Origin: Lysobacter sp.
GTDB lineage: Bacteria; Pseudomonadota; Gammaproteobacteria; Xanthomonadales; Xanthomonadaceae
Assembly: GCA_027306995.1 (NCBI GenBank)
Contig: DAHUXS010000021.1
Span: 157,178-221,177, forward strand
Length of the DNA: 64,000 nucleotides
Reading direction: 5' to 3'
The notes beneath the pieces were generated by a model that was not told where the DNA came from, made no database searches, and saw nothing but the letters and a program-made list of their open reading frames with translations. Positions 50,642 to 59,626 of the stretch are shown piece by piece (position 1 is the stretch's first letter; each line of letters starts with the position of its first letter). The position numbers and the translations under genes are program-made.

Positions 50642-51892
50642 ATGAATACGAACGCCGACCTGTTGTCACAATTGCGCATTGATCGTTCCGCGCCGCCGCC
50701 CAAGCGCTCGTTGCGCTGGTTGTGGATCACGCTCGCAGTCTTGGTCGTGCTAGCGATTCTCGCAGTCGTCGGCTGGATGCTCATTGCGCGCAGCCGCGTC
50801 ACCGAAGTGCAGACCGCAACGGTTGCGGCGATGGGCGGTTCCGGCAATCAGGCGGCCTCGGTGCTCGATGCCACCGGTTATGTCGTGGCGCGGCGCATCG
50901 CCACGGTATCGGCCAAGGTCACCGGGAAACTGCGCGACGTGCGCATCCAGGAAGGCCAGCATGTCGTGGCGGGGCAGATCATCGCCACCCTTGATCCGAT
51001 CGATGCCGACGAAGCGCGGTCGCTCGCGGTCGCGCAGGCGCATGCGACGGAAAGCCAGGCCGGCAGCCTGCAGGCGCAATTGACCGACGCCGAAGCCAAC
51101 GTCAAGCGATTGGTCCCCTTGATGCAACAGAAATTGGTCTCACAGGCGCAGTACACGCAGGCGGTGGCGCAGCGCGACAGCCTGCGCGCGCAGCTGGCGT
51201 CGGCCAACGCCAGCACCAAGGCGGCGCATGCACAGCTCGCCATCGCCGGCACCGGCGTCGACAACACCATCATTCGCGCACCGTTCGATGGCGTGGTGAT
51301 TGCCAAGGCGGCGCAGCCGGGCGAAATCGTCTCGCCGTTCTCCGCGGGCGGCGGCTTTACCCGTACCGGCATCGGCACGATCGTCGACATGGATTCCCTG
51401 GAAGTGGAAGTCGATGTCGGCGAGGCTTACATCGGCCGCGTGCAACCGGGCATGCCGGTCGAGGCCACGCTCAACGCCTATCCCGACTGGAAGATCCCGG
51501 CGCATGTGATCGCGATCATCCCGACCGCGGATCGCGGCAAGGCGACGGTGAAGGTGCGCGTTGCACTCGACAAGAAGGACGACCGCATCGTGCCCGACAT
51601 GGGCGTGAGCGTGAGCTTCCTGGAAAAAGCGCGCCCCGCGGACCAGCCCGCGCCCAAGGGCGTAAAGGTGCCGGCGGCCGCGGTCGTGCAGCGTGATGGC
51701 AAGGATGTGGTATTCGTGGTCGGCGATGGCGGCAAGGTGGCGATGCACGAAGTCACCGTCGCCGGAAAGGTCGGCAATGACGCGAAACAGGTGATCGCGG
51801 GCGCATCCGCCGGCGACACGGTGGTGGTGCAACCACCGGCCGAATTGAAGGACGGCAGCAAGGTGAAGGACGCTGCCGCGAAAAGCGAATGA
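50642..51892 (+). CDS. MacA/RND-type periplasmic adaptor subunit
   Basis: Start is ATG 50642 (MNTNADLLSQLRIDRS). The product has 416 residues. A short cytoplasmic tail and one TM anchor (WLWITLAVLVVLAILAVVGWML) precede a lipoyl/barrel-sandwich segment (DATGYVVARRIATVSAKVTGKL), a coiled-coil hairpin rich in Ala/Gln, and beta-barrel domains. It should connect an inner-membrane exporter to an outer-membrane channel, none of which is encoded here. It heads an operon with a MacB-like split ABC transporter. Confidence 0.92.
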   Translation: MNTNADLLSQLRIDRSAPPPKRSLRWLWITLAVLVVLAILAVVGWMLIARSRVTEVQTATVAAMGGSGNQAASVLDATGYVVARRIATVSAKVTGKLRDVRIQEGQHVVAGQIIATLDPIDADEARSLAVAQAHATESQAGSLQAQLTDAEANVKRLVPLMQQKLVSQAQYTQAVAQRDSLRAQLASANASTKAAHAQLAIAGTGVDNTIIRAPFDGVVIAKAAQPGEIVSPFSAGGGFTRTGIGTIVDMDSLEVEVDVGEAYIGRVQPGMPVEATLNAYPDWKIPAHVIAIIPTADRGKATVKVRVALDKKDDRIVPDMGVSVSFLEKARPADQPAPKGVKVPAAAVVQRDGKDVVFVVGDGGKVAMHEVTVAGKVGNDAKQVIAGASAGDTVVVQPPAELKDGSKVKDAAAKSE

Positions 51893-51946
51893 CCGGCGCA
51901 TCGCGCCAAAACCGAAGTGCCGAATCGAATCCCTGGGAGCAATGAC

Positions 51947-52639
51947 ATGACTGCATTGGTATCGACCCGCAATCTCACCAAGACCTACCAGCGCGGGCCC
52001 GAGAAGGTCGAAGTGCTGCACGGCATCGACCTCGACATCGCGCCGGGTGATTTCGTCGCCCTGATGGGACCGTCGGGTTCGGGCAAATCGACCTTGCTCA
52101 ACCTGATCGGCGGGCTCGACACCCCGACCTCGGGCGAGATCAGTGTCGGCGGCACCCGCATCGACCGCATGGGTGGCGGACAACTCGCGCAGTGGCGCAG
52201 TGACCACGTCGGCTTCGTCTTCCAGTTCTACAACCTGATGCCGATGCTCACCGCGCAGAAGAACGTCGAGCTGCCGTTGCTGCTCACCAATTTGAGCGCC
52301 GCGCAGCGCAAGCAGAACGCCGAGATCGCATTGAAGCTCGTCGGCCTCGACGATCGCATGAAGCATCGCCCGAACGAACTCTCGGGCGGCCAGCAGCAGC
52401 GCGTGGCGATCGCGCGCGCCATCGTGTCCGATCCGACCCTGCTGATCTGCGACGAACCGACCGGTGACCTCGATCGCCATTCGGCCGAGGAAATCCTCAA
52501 CCTGCTGCAGACCCTGAATCGCCAGCACGGCAAGACCATCGTGATGGTGACCCACGATCCCAAGGCCGCCGAATACGCCACCCACACCCTGCATCTCGAC
52601 AAGGGTGTGCTGGTGGAACAAGTCGCGCACGCGGCCTGA
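51947..52639 (+). CDS. MacB/LolD-type ABC ATP-binding protein
   Basis: Start is ATG 51947 with GGAG 7 bp upstream. The product has 230 residues. Walker A is LMGPSGSGKSTLL, signature is LSGGQQQRVAIARAI, Walker B is LLICDEPTGDLD and the switch His is in VMVTHDPKAA. These match the LolD/MacB/FtsE mechanotransmission group. It pairs with the two following FtsX-type permeases. Confidence 0.95.
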   Translation: MTALVSTRNLTKTYQRGPEKVEVLHGIDLDIAPGDFVALMGPSGSGKSTLLNLIGGLDTPTSGEISVGGTRIDRMGGGQLAQWRSDHVGFVFQFYNLMPMLTAQKNVELPLLLTNLSAAQRKQNAEIALKLVGLDDRMKHRPNELSGGQQQRVAIARAIVSDPTLLICDEPTGDLDRHSAEEILNLLQTLNRQHGKTIVMVTHDPKAAEYATHTLHLDKGVLVEQVAHAA

Positions 52640-52653
52640 CCGGAGCCACGGCG

Positions 52654-53820
52654 ATGAAATATCTCCATCTCATCTGGGCGGAACTCTTCCGCCGCAAGAC
52701 GCGCACGATATTGACGATCCTGTCGATCCTCGCGGCCTTCCTGTTGTTCGGCCTGCTCAACGGCGTGCGTGAGAGCTTCATCAACGCCGGCAAGAGCGCG
52801 ATCGGCGCCGAACGCCTGCAGACCGGTTCGCGCCTGTCCTTCATCCAGTCGTTGCCGATGTCGCTGCAGGCACGCATTGCGCAAGTGGACGGCGTCAAGA
52901 CCGTCACCTACGCCAACTGGTTCGGTGGCGCTTACCAGGAACCTCGCAATCAGATCTTCAGCTTCGCGGTCGCGCCCAACTACTTGGATGTCTATCCCGA
53001 GATCCAGGTCGATCCCAAGCAGCGCGAGGCCTTCAACAACACCCGCACCGGCGCACTGGTCGGCGAGGGACTGATGAAGCGCTTCGGCTGGAAGGTCGGG
53101 CAGCGCGTGCCGCTGATCTCGACGATCTTCCCCAATCGCGACGGCAGCAAGAACTGGCAGTTCGACATCGTTGGCGTGTTGCACGCCAAGGACAAGAAGA
53201 CGGCCGGCTGGTACGACCAGATGTTCATGCTGCAATGGAAGTATTTCGACGAATCGACGCCGTACAACCAGGGCGCCGCCGGCTGGTACGTCGAGCTGGT
53301 GAACGATCCCAAGCAGGCCGATCGCGTCGCCAAGGCGGTCGATGCCCTGTCGATGAATTCGCCGAACGAAACCAAGACCCAGACCGAAGCCGCGGCGATG
53401 GCGTCGTGGATGAAGCAGACCGCCGACATCGGCCTGATCGTCACTTCGATCATGGGCGCGGTGTTCTTCACCCTGATCCTGCTGACCGGCAACACCATGG
53501 CGCAGGCCGTGCGCGAACGCATTCCGGAACTGGCGGTGCTCAAGACGATTGGTTTTCGCGATCGCACGGTGCTCGGTCTGGTGCTGGCGGAATCGGTGCT
53601 GCTGGTGCTGCTCGGCGGTGTCTGCGGGCTGGGGCTTGCCGCCGTGCTCGGGCCGATTCTCAGCGCCGGATCGGGCGGCACGATTGGCTTGCCGCCGATC
53701 GGAGTCGCAAGCTGGTCGCTCGGTCTCGCGTTGATGGTCGTCATCGGTCTCGTCGTCGGCGCGCTGCCGGCCATCCGCGCCATGCGCCTCAACATCGTCG
53801 ATGCCCTTTCCGGGCGCTGA
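52654..53820 (+). CDS. FtsX/MacB-type ABC permease (first)
   Basis: Product of 388 residues. TM1 (TILTILSILAAFLLFGLLNGV) is followed by a ~220-residue periplasmic MacB_PCD domain. The FtsX-like C-terminal TM trio contains MAQAVRERIPELAVLKTIGFRD, the coupling motif. It probably forms a heterodimer with the next gene's product. Not fused to its ATPase, unlike E. coli MacB. Confidence 0.93.
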   Translation: MKYLHLIWAELFRRKTRTILTILSILAAFLLFGLLNGVRESFINAGKSAIGAERLQTGSRLSFIQSLPMSLQARIAQVDGVKTVTYANWFGGAYQEPRNQIFSFAVAPNYLDVYPEIQVDPKQREAFNNTRTGALVGEGLMKRFGWKVGQRVPLISTIFPNRDGSKNWQFDIVGVLHAKDKKTAGWYDQMFMLQWKYFDESTPYNQGAAGWYVELVNDPKQADRVAKAVDALSMNSPNETKTQTEAAAMASWMKQTADIGLIVTSIMGAVFFTLILLTGNTMAQAVRERIPELAVLKTIGFRDRTVLGLVLAESVLLVLLGGVCGLGLAAVLGPILSAGSGGTIGLPPIGVASWSLGLALMVVIGLVVGALPAIRAMRLNIVDALSGR

Positions 53821-53836
53821 TCGGGAACTCAGTCAC

Positions 53837-55162
53837 ATGAGCAAGTTCAAATCTTTCGCGCTCGGCTTCGGCCTGTTCCTGATCGTCGTCATCGGGGTCG
53901 CCATCTGGCTGGCATCGCCGTGGTTCGTGCTGCTGGCGCTCGCGGTCGCGTTCGCCGCGTGGATGTTCGCCACCCGGCGCGGCCAGCAGACGGCATCGGT
54001 GACGCAGGTCGGCGTCAGCACGCTGCGCCAGCGCCTTGGTTCGTCGTCAGTGATCGTGCTCGGCATCGCCGGCGTGGTCGCGGTGTTGGTGGCGATGCTG
54101 GCGATGGCGGAAGGCTATCGCCAGACATTGCAGGCCAGTGGCAGCGAGGACACAGCCATCGTCCTGCGCGGTGCATCCTCGGCCGAGGTGATGTCGACGC
54201 TGGGCAACGATGCGATCCAGGTGATCCAGCAGGTGCCCGGCATCGCCAAGGGCAGCGATGGCCGCCCGCTTGCGTCCGCCGAAACCGTGGTCGCGGCCAA
54301 CCTGCCGATCCGCAATGGCGGTCCCGACGAGGACGGCAGCGTGCAGCTGCGTGGCGTCGGTCCGCAGGCGTGGCTGGTGCGACCGAATCTCAAGATCACC
54401 CAAGGCCGCAAGTTCGAGCCGGGCCGTCGCGAGATCGTGGTCGGCAGCGGCGCGCAGCGACAGTTCCGCGGGCTCGACGTCGGCAAGCAGGTGCGCATCG
54501 GCAGCGACATGTGGAATGTCGTCGGCGTGTTCCATGCCGGTGATGCCAACGATTCCGAAATCTGGGCCGATGCCGAAATCGTCGCCGCGACCTATCGCCG
54601 CGGCAGTTCGCGCAACTCTGTGATCGCCAAGCTGGAGAATCCGCAGGCGTTCAAGGCCTTCAAGGCGACGCTTGCCGCCGATCCGCGAGTTGAAGTGGAA
54701 ACGCAGACCACGCTGGATTACTTCAGCAAGCAGTCGGAAACGATGACCAAGGTGATCCGCGCCATCGGCATGGTGGTCGGTGCGATCATGGCGATCGGCG
54801 CGGTGTTCGGCGCGCTCAACACCATGTTCGCGACGGTGGCAACGCGTGCCCGCGAGATCGCGACATTGCGCGCGATCGGTTTCCGCAGCGTGCCGGTGGT
54901 GATCGCGGTGATGCTGGAGACGATGCTGCTGGCCCTGCTCGGCGGGCTCATCGGGGGGGCATTGGCGTGGCTGGTGTTCAACGGCTATACCGCATCGACC
55001 ATTGCCGGCGGTGTCGGTCAGCTCACCTTCGCCTTCAAGGTCTCGCCCGACGTGTTGTGGACCGGCCTCAAGTGGGCGCTGGCGATCGGCTTCATCGGTG
55101 GTCTGTTCCCGGCGCTGCGCGCCGCGCGCATGCCGGTGACGGATGCGTTGAGGAGCCTGTAA
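53837..55162 (+). CDS. FtsX/MacB-type ABC permease (second)
   Basis: Start is ATG 53837 (MSKFKSFALGFGLFL). The product has 441 residues. Two extra N-terminal TM helices precede the usual FtsX/MacB layout, where the MacB_PCD periplasmic domain is followed by three TM helices with FATVATRAREIATLRAIGFRS. The extra N-terminal segment distinguishes it from its partner. Last gene of the macA-like operon. Faces the EamA gene convergently with a 3-bp gap. Confidence 0.92.
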   Translation: MSKFKSFALGFGLFLIVVIGVAIWLASPWFVLLALAVAFAAWMFATRRGQQTASVTQVGVSTLRQRLGSSSVIVLGIAGVVAVLVAMLAMAEGYRQTLQASGSEDTAIVLRGASSAEVMSTLGNDAIQVIQQVPGIAKGSDGRPLASAETVVAANLPIRNGGPDEDGSVQLRGVGPQAWLVRPNLKITQGRKFEPGRREIVVGSGAQRQFRGLDVGKQVRIGSDMWNVVGVFHAGDANDSEIWADAEIVAATYRRGSSRNSVIAKLENPQAFKAFKATLAADPRVEVETQTTLDYFSKQSETMTKVIRAIGMVVGAIMAIGAVFGALNTMFATVATRAREIATLRAIGFRSVPVVIAVMLETMLLALLGGLIGGALAWLVFNGYTASTIAGGVGQLTFAFKVSPDVLWTGLKWALAIGFIGGLFPALRAARMPVTDALRSL

Positions 55163-55165
55163 GCC

Positions 55166-56047
55166 TCAGCCGATCGGCAACGGTTCGTCTTCCGACACGG
55201 GGCGGCGCGTACTCAGTGCCGTCCCGGCCGCGGCCACGACGATTGCGGCAATCGCCAACCATTGCAGCGGTCCCAGGTGTTCGCTCAGCAGGGCGACGCC
55301 CGCAAGCGCTGCGATCGCCGGCTCCAGGCTCAGCAGCACGCTGAAGGTGCGCGTCGACATCCGCGTCATCGCGATCATCTCGAGCGAATACGGCAGCGCC
55401 GAACTCAGCACCGCGACGCCGAGCGCGTAGGGCAGCAGGTCGAGCGAGAACAGCGCGGTACCCGCATGCGCAAAGCCAATCGGGATCGTCGCCAGCGCGC
55501 CGATGGCGATGCCGAGCGGCACGGCAGTAGCGCCATAGGCGGCGCCGGCCTTGCGTCCCAGCACGATGTAGAGCGCCCAGCCCACACCAGCAGCCAGCGC
55601 ATACATCACGCCGACCGGATCGAGTGGCTTGTCGAGGCCGCGCAACGGCAGCAGCAACAGCAGCCCGGCGACGACGAGTGCCGTCCACACGAAATCGACC
55701 GGGCGTCGCGAGTGGAACAGGGCGAGCGCGAGCGGCCCGGTGAATTCCAGCGCCACCGCGATGCCGAGCGGAATCGTCCGCAGCGACATGTAGAACACGA
55801 AGTTCATCGCGCCGATCGCGAGGCCATAACCCCACAGCACGCGCCAGTCTTTCTTCGCCGACGACGGCGACGATCGCCATGGACGCCGCAGCAACACCAG
55901 GATGATCGCGCTCAGTCCGAGTCGATAGGCGGTTGCGCCTTCCGCGCCGACCGCCGGGAATAGGTGCTTGGCCAGGCTCGCGCCGAACTGGTACGAGACC
56001 ATCGCGGCCACCAGCGCAGCGATGGCGACGAGTGCGCCCCGATTCAC
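55166..56047 (-). CDS. EamA/RhtA-type exporter
   Basis: Start is GTG 56045-56047 (VNRGALVAIAALVAAM), overlapping the DinB stop (GTGA). The product has 293 residues with ten TM helices in two EamA repeats. It resembles RhtA (threonine/homoserine exporter), with ATAYRLGLSAIILVLLRRPWR, LEFTGPLALAL and LEPAIAALAGVALLSEHL. Substrate is not certain. Confidence 0.9.
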   Translation of the reverse strand: MNRGALVAIAALVAAMVSYQFGASLAKHLFPAVGAEGATAYRLGLSAIILVLLRRPWRSSPSSAKKDWRVLWGYGLAIGAMNFVFYMSLRTIPLGIAVALEFTGPLALALFHSRRPVDFVWTALVVAGLLLLLPLRGLDKPLDPVGVMYALAAGVGWALYIVLGRKAGAAYGATAVPLGIAIGALATIPIGFAHAGTALFSLDLLPYALGVAVLSSALPYSLEMIAMTRMSTRTFSVLLSLEPAIAALAGVALLSEHLGPLQWLAIAAIVVAAAGTALSTRRPVSEDEPLPIG

Positions 56048-56535
56048 GCGATGCCGCTGCGTGTCGCGTCGATCTTGCCGAGCAGCCACTGCAGGCCGGC
56101 CAGATGCTGCTGGTCGTGGCTGCACAGATAGTGGACGAGGCCGCGCGTAGTCGTCGGGCCGTAATCCTCGAACATCGCGGTACGTGCGAGTTGCGTCGCA
56201 TCCAGTCCGGCCAGCATCGCCACCGTGCGTTCGCGCGCGGCGCGGAAGCCCGCGAGCGCCTCGGTGGCATCCTTGCTCGCATAGGCGCGCGACTGCGCCA
56301 ACGCTTCACTGCCGAGGTCGGGCAGGAACGGATGGTCTTCCTCGAGGATGCGGCGGAAACGCTGGTGATACCCGTCGATCTCGACATCATGGACATGCCA
56401 CAGCTGTTCGATCGCGGTGAAGCGTTCGCTGGGAATCCCGGTCCAGTCCGCAGGTGCCCAATGGACGTGGCTGGCCGGGAATTCGCCGTAACACGCCGCC
56501 AGCTGCGTCGGAAACGCAGCCAGCGCGTGGAGCAT
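56044..56535 (-). CDS. DinB-family four-helix metal protein
   Basis: Product of 163 residues from ATG 56535 (MLHALAAFPTQL); a TTG at 56559 with GAGG is an alternative start. His ligands of the DinB/YfiT fold are visible in LWHVHDVEIDGYH and in YLCSHDQQHLAGL. Family members are often thiol-dependent S-transferases or have unknown roles. It lies 31 bp after accC. No link to DNA polymerase DinB. Confidence 0.85.
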   Translation of the reverse strand: MLHALAAFPTQLAACYGEFPASHVHWAPADWTGIPSERFTAIEQLWHVHDVEIDGYHQRFRRILEEDHPFLPDLGSEALAQSRAYASKDATEALAGFRAARERTVAMLAGLDATQLARTAMFEDYGPTTTRGLVHYLCSHDQQHLAGLQWLLGKIDATRSGIA

Positions 56536-56566
56536 TGCAGTGGAAATCGCGGCGCTCAAGAAAGCC

Positions 56567-57934
56567 TCAACCGATCGGCAGGGTGCGACCCTTGCGTTCG
56601 GCCAGTCGCTTCTCGAGGTAGTGGATGTTCTGTCCACCATTCTGGAAACCGACGTCGCGCATGATGCGCTGCTGCAGCGGGATGTTGGTCTTGATGCCGT
56701 CGACCACCATCTCCGACAACGCCACGCGCATGCGCGCGATCGCGGTCTCGCGGTCGGGGCCGTGCACGATCAGCTTGCCGATCATCGAATCGTAGTTCGG
56801 CGGCACGCGATAGCCTTCATAGATGTGCGAATCCACGCGCACGCCGGGACCGCCCGGTGCGTGGAAATGCTGGATCAGGCCGGGCGAGGGCAGGAACGAT
56901 TCCGGATCCTCGGCATTGATGCGGCATTCGATCGCATGGCCGCGCAACACGATGTCTTCCTGCTTGATCGTGAGCTTCTGCCCGGCGGCGATCTTCAGCT
57001 GCTCGGCCACCAGATCGATGCCGGTGACGAATTCGGTCACCGGATGTTCCACCTGGATGCGGGTGTTCATTTCGATGAAGTAGAAACGCCCGTTCTCGTA
57101 GAGGAACTCGAACGTGCCGGCGCCGCGATAGCCGATGCGCTTGCACGCCTCGACGCAGACCTTGCCGATCTCCGCGCGCTGTTCGTCGGTGATGCCGGGT
57201 GCCGGTGCTTCTTCCACCACCTTCTGGTGGCGGCGCTGCATCGAGCAGTCGCGTTCGCCGAGATGGATCGCGTTGCCCTGGCCGTCGGCCAGCACCTGGA
57301 TCTCGACATGGCGCGGGTTCTCGAGGAACTTCTCCATGTAGACCATGGCGTTGCCGAATGCCGCCTTGGCTTCGGCCTGCGTGGTGGCGATGGCATTGAT
57401 CAGCGCGGCTTCGCTGTGGACCACGCGCATGCCGCGACCGCCGCCGCCGCCCGCCGCCTTCACGATCACCGGATAACCGATTTCGCGGGCGATGCGGATG
57501 TTCTCGTCGGCGTCGTCGCCGAGTGGACCGCCGCTGCCGGGGACACAGGGCACGCCCGCTGCCTTCATCGCGCGGATCGCTTCCACCTTGTCGCCCATCA
57601 GGCGGATGGTGTCGGCCTTCGGCCCGATGAAGACGAAGCCCGATTGCTCGACGCGTTCGGCGAAGTCGGCGTTCTCGCTGAGGAAGCCGTAACCGGGATG
57701 GATGGCCTGAGCGTCCGTGACCTCGGCAGCGGCGATGATCGCCGGCATGTTGAGGTAGCTCTCCGACGATGCCGCCGGGCCGATGCAGACCGACTCGTCG
57801 GCCATGGCGACGTGCTTGAGGTTGCGGTCGACGGTGGAATGCACCGCGACCGTGCGGATGCCCATTGCCTGGCAAGCGCGCACGATGCGCAGCGCGATCT
57901 CGCCGCGATTGGCGATGACGACTTTATCGAGCAT
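56567..57934 (-). CDS. accC: Acetyl-CoA carboxylase, biotin carboxylase subunit
   Basis: Product of 455 residues. ATP-grasp elements are visible: [15 protein letters not shown] (Gly-rich loop), [17 protein letters not shown], and the catalytic [14 protein letters not shown]-terminus [17 protein letters not shown] is the family signature. It carboxylates biotin on AccB in the first step of fatty-acid synthesis. Coupled 9 bp downstream of accB. Length equals the usual ~450. Confidence 0.97.
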   Translation of the reverse strand: MLDKVVIANRGEIALRIVRACQAMGIRTVAVHSTVDRNLKHVAMADESVCIGPAASSESYLNMPAIIAAAEVTDAQAIHPGYGFLSENADFAERVEQSGFVFIGPKADTIRLMGDKVEAIRAMKAAGVPCVPGSGGPLGDDADENIRIAREIGYPVIVKAAGGGGGRGMRVVHSEAALINAIATTQAEAKAAFGNAMVYMEKFLENPRHVEIQVLADGQGNAIHLGERDCSMQRRHQKVVEEAPAPGITDEQRAEIGKVCVEACKRIGYRGAGTFEFLYENGRFYFIEMNTRIQVEHPVTEFVTGIDLVAEQLKIAAGQKLTIKQEDIVLRGHAIECRINAEDPESFLPSPGLIQHFHAPGGPGVRVDSHIYEGYRVPPNYDSMIGKLIVHGPDRETAIARMRVALSEMVVDGIKTNIPLQQRIMRDVGFQNGGQNIHYLEKRLAERKGRTLPIG

Positions 57935-57943
57935 GGCTGTGGA

Positions 57944-58414
57944 TCACCCGATGACGAACAGCGGCTGGTCGAACTCGACCGGCTGGCCGCTCTCGCACTG
58001 GATCGCCAGCACGGTGCCGCCGACTTCGGCTTCGATCGGATTGAACATCTTCATCGCCTCGATGATGCCCAGCGTGTCACCCGGCTTGACCTGCTGGCCG
58101 ACGGTGACGAAGGCCGGCTTGTCTGGCGACGGCGAGGCGTAGAAGGTGCCGACCATCGGCGCGCGCACCACGTGGCCCGGCGGCAGGTCGCTCGGCTTCG
58201 GGGCGCCGCCGGTCGCGGCCTGCACCGGCGACTGCATCGGCATCGGCGCGGCGGGGGCGACCGCAGGCGCGGCGACGACCACGGCGGGTGCGGCGGCCGG
58301 TGCGGCGCTGGCGCGCGACAGGCGCACGGCTTCCTCACCCTCGCGGATTTCGATCTCGGTGAGGTTCGACTCCTCGAGGAGGTCGATCAGCTTCTTGATT
58401 TTGCGAAGGTCCAT
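57944..58414 (-). CDS. accB: Acetyl-CoA carboxylase, biotin carboxyl carrier protein
   Basis: Product of 156 residues. The N-terminal [28 protein letters not shown] region, an Ala/Pro-rich linker and a C-terminal biotinyl domain with [15 protein letters not shown] are seen, the Lys in AMKM being biotinylated. Forms an aroQ-accB-accC operon, conserved in Xanthomonadales and many other proteobacteria. Confidence 0.97.
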   Translation of the reverse strand: MDLRKIKKLIDLLEESNLTEIEIREGEEAVRLSRASAAPAAAPAVVVAAPAVAPAAPMPMQSPVQAATGGAPKPSDLPPGHVVRAPMVGTFYASPSPDKPAFVTVGQQVKPGDTLGIIEAMKMFNPIEAEVGGTVLAIQCESGQPVEFDQPLFVIG

Positions 58415-58455
58415 GGGGCCTCTCTTCTTTATTGAATTCGTGGTGGCGACGTGGG

Positions 58456-58902
58456 TCAGGCGGCCGCGGCCAGCTTCTTCAGCGCGGCGTCCAGGGCGTA
58501 GCGGTAACTGTCGGCCCCGAAGCCGGCGATGGTGCCGACGGCGAGATCGCTGAAATAACTGGTGTGGCGGAACGGTTCGCGCGTATGCGGATTGGACAGG
58601 TGGACTTCGATGAAGGGGATCGCAACCGCCGCCAGGGCATCGCGCATCGCCACCGAGGTATGGGTGAAGGCGGCAGGATTGGCGATGATGAAGGCGGTGC
58701 CGTCGCTGCGCGCGGCCTGGATGCGTTCGACCATCTCGCCTTCATGGTTGGTCTGGAACGTTTCCAGCGCGATGCCGGCCTGTTCGCTGCGTGTCCGCAG
58801 CTGTTCGTCGATGTCGGCCAGCGTGGCATGTCCGTAGATGCCGGGCTCGCGCGAGCCAAGCAGATTCAGGTTCGGACCGTGCAGGACGAGGATCGAGGGC
58901 AT
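58456..58902 (-). CDS. aroQ: 3-dehydroquinate dehydratase, type II
   Basis: Product of 148 residues. Family marks: [20 protein letters not shown] (with the catalytic Tyr), [31 protein letters not shown] and [14 protein letters not shown] with catalytic His. It dehydrates 3-dehydroquinate in the shikimate pathway. First in the aroQ-accB-accC operon. The preceding 123-bp gap shows nothing I can name. Confidence 0.97.
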   Translation of the reverse strand: MPSILVLHGPNLNLLGSREPGIYGHATLADIDEQLRTRSEQAGIALETFQTNHEGEMVERIQAARSDGTAFIIANPAAFTHTSVAMRDALAAVAIPFIEVHLSNPHTREPFRHTSYFSDLAVGTIAGFGADSYRYALDAALKKLAAAA

Positions 58903-59025
58903 CCGGGGGAGAGCGGACGATGGATTGGACGGTGGGCGCGTAGTCTGGCCGATCCCGGGGCTTGCTGTCCAGTTCGGCGACGATGGGCGATTTTAAACGA
59001 TTGCTTGAGTTGCGGTGCCTGCGTG

Positions 59026-59616
59026 TCAGTCAATCCTTGACCACTCCGCCAGTTCATTCGTGCTCTGGAACGGCCCGACATGCTGGCGAACGACGCGTCC
59101 ACCGGCATCGACCAGCAAGGTGTAGGGCAGCACGCCCGAAGGATCACCGAGCAGGGTGGCGTTGGCCTTGGTCGGTTCGGTCAGCAGCACCGGATAGCCC
59201 AAGGGCCGGCGCTGCACGAAGGCGCGGACATCGTCGGCCTCGTCCCAGGCGACCCCGACCACCCGGGTGGTTCCGGTGGCGGCCAGCGACTCCAGCATCG
59301 GCATCTCGCGGAGGCAGGGACCGCACCAGGTCGCCCAGACATTGATCAGCAGCGGCTTGCCGAGATAGGCCGCGGGCAGCGGGATGCGCGCGCCTTGGAG
59401 GTCCGGCAGTTCCATCTTCGGCAAGGGTTCGCCGTTGCGCGCCATCACTGCGCCCTCCGGCACGTGGGCGCGGAACTGCAGCCAGCGGTTGAGCATGTGC
59501 TGGCCGATGCTGGTCCGCCACAGCGGCGCGAAGCCCTGGGTCACCAGCGTCACGAACAACAGCAGGCTGGCGAAGATCGCCGCCAGCGAGACGATGGTGC
59601 CGAAGCGCGGCTTCAT
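59026..59616 (-). CDS. TlpA-like membrane-anchored thioredoxin
   Basis: Product of 196 residues. An N-terminal TM anchor (TIVSLAAIFASLLLFVTLVTQ) is followed by a periplasmic thioredoxin domain with ATWCGPCLREMPML (CxxC: CGPC) and the cis-Pro region GVLPYTLLVDAGG. It should reduce periplasmic substrates, with DsbD as electron donor; its gene lies 10 bp upstream. Alternative partners include cytochrome c maturation. Confidence 0.92.
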   Translation of the reverse strand: MKPRFGTIVSLAAIFASLLLFVTLVTQGFAPLWRTSIGQHMLNRWLQFRAHVPEGAVMARNGEPLPKMELPDLQGARIPLPAAYLGKPLLINVWATWCGPCLREMPMLESLAATGTTRVVGVAWDEADDVRAFVQRRPLGYPVLLTEPTKANATLLGDPSGVLPYTLLVDAGGRVVRQHVGPFQSTNELAEWSRID

Positions 59617-59626
59617 GCGGGCACGC

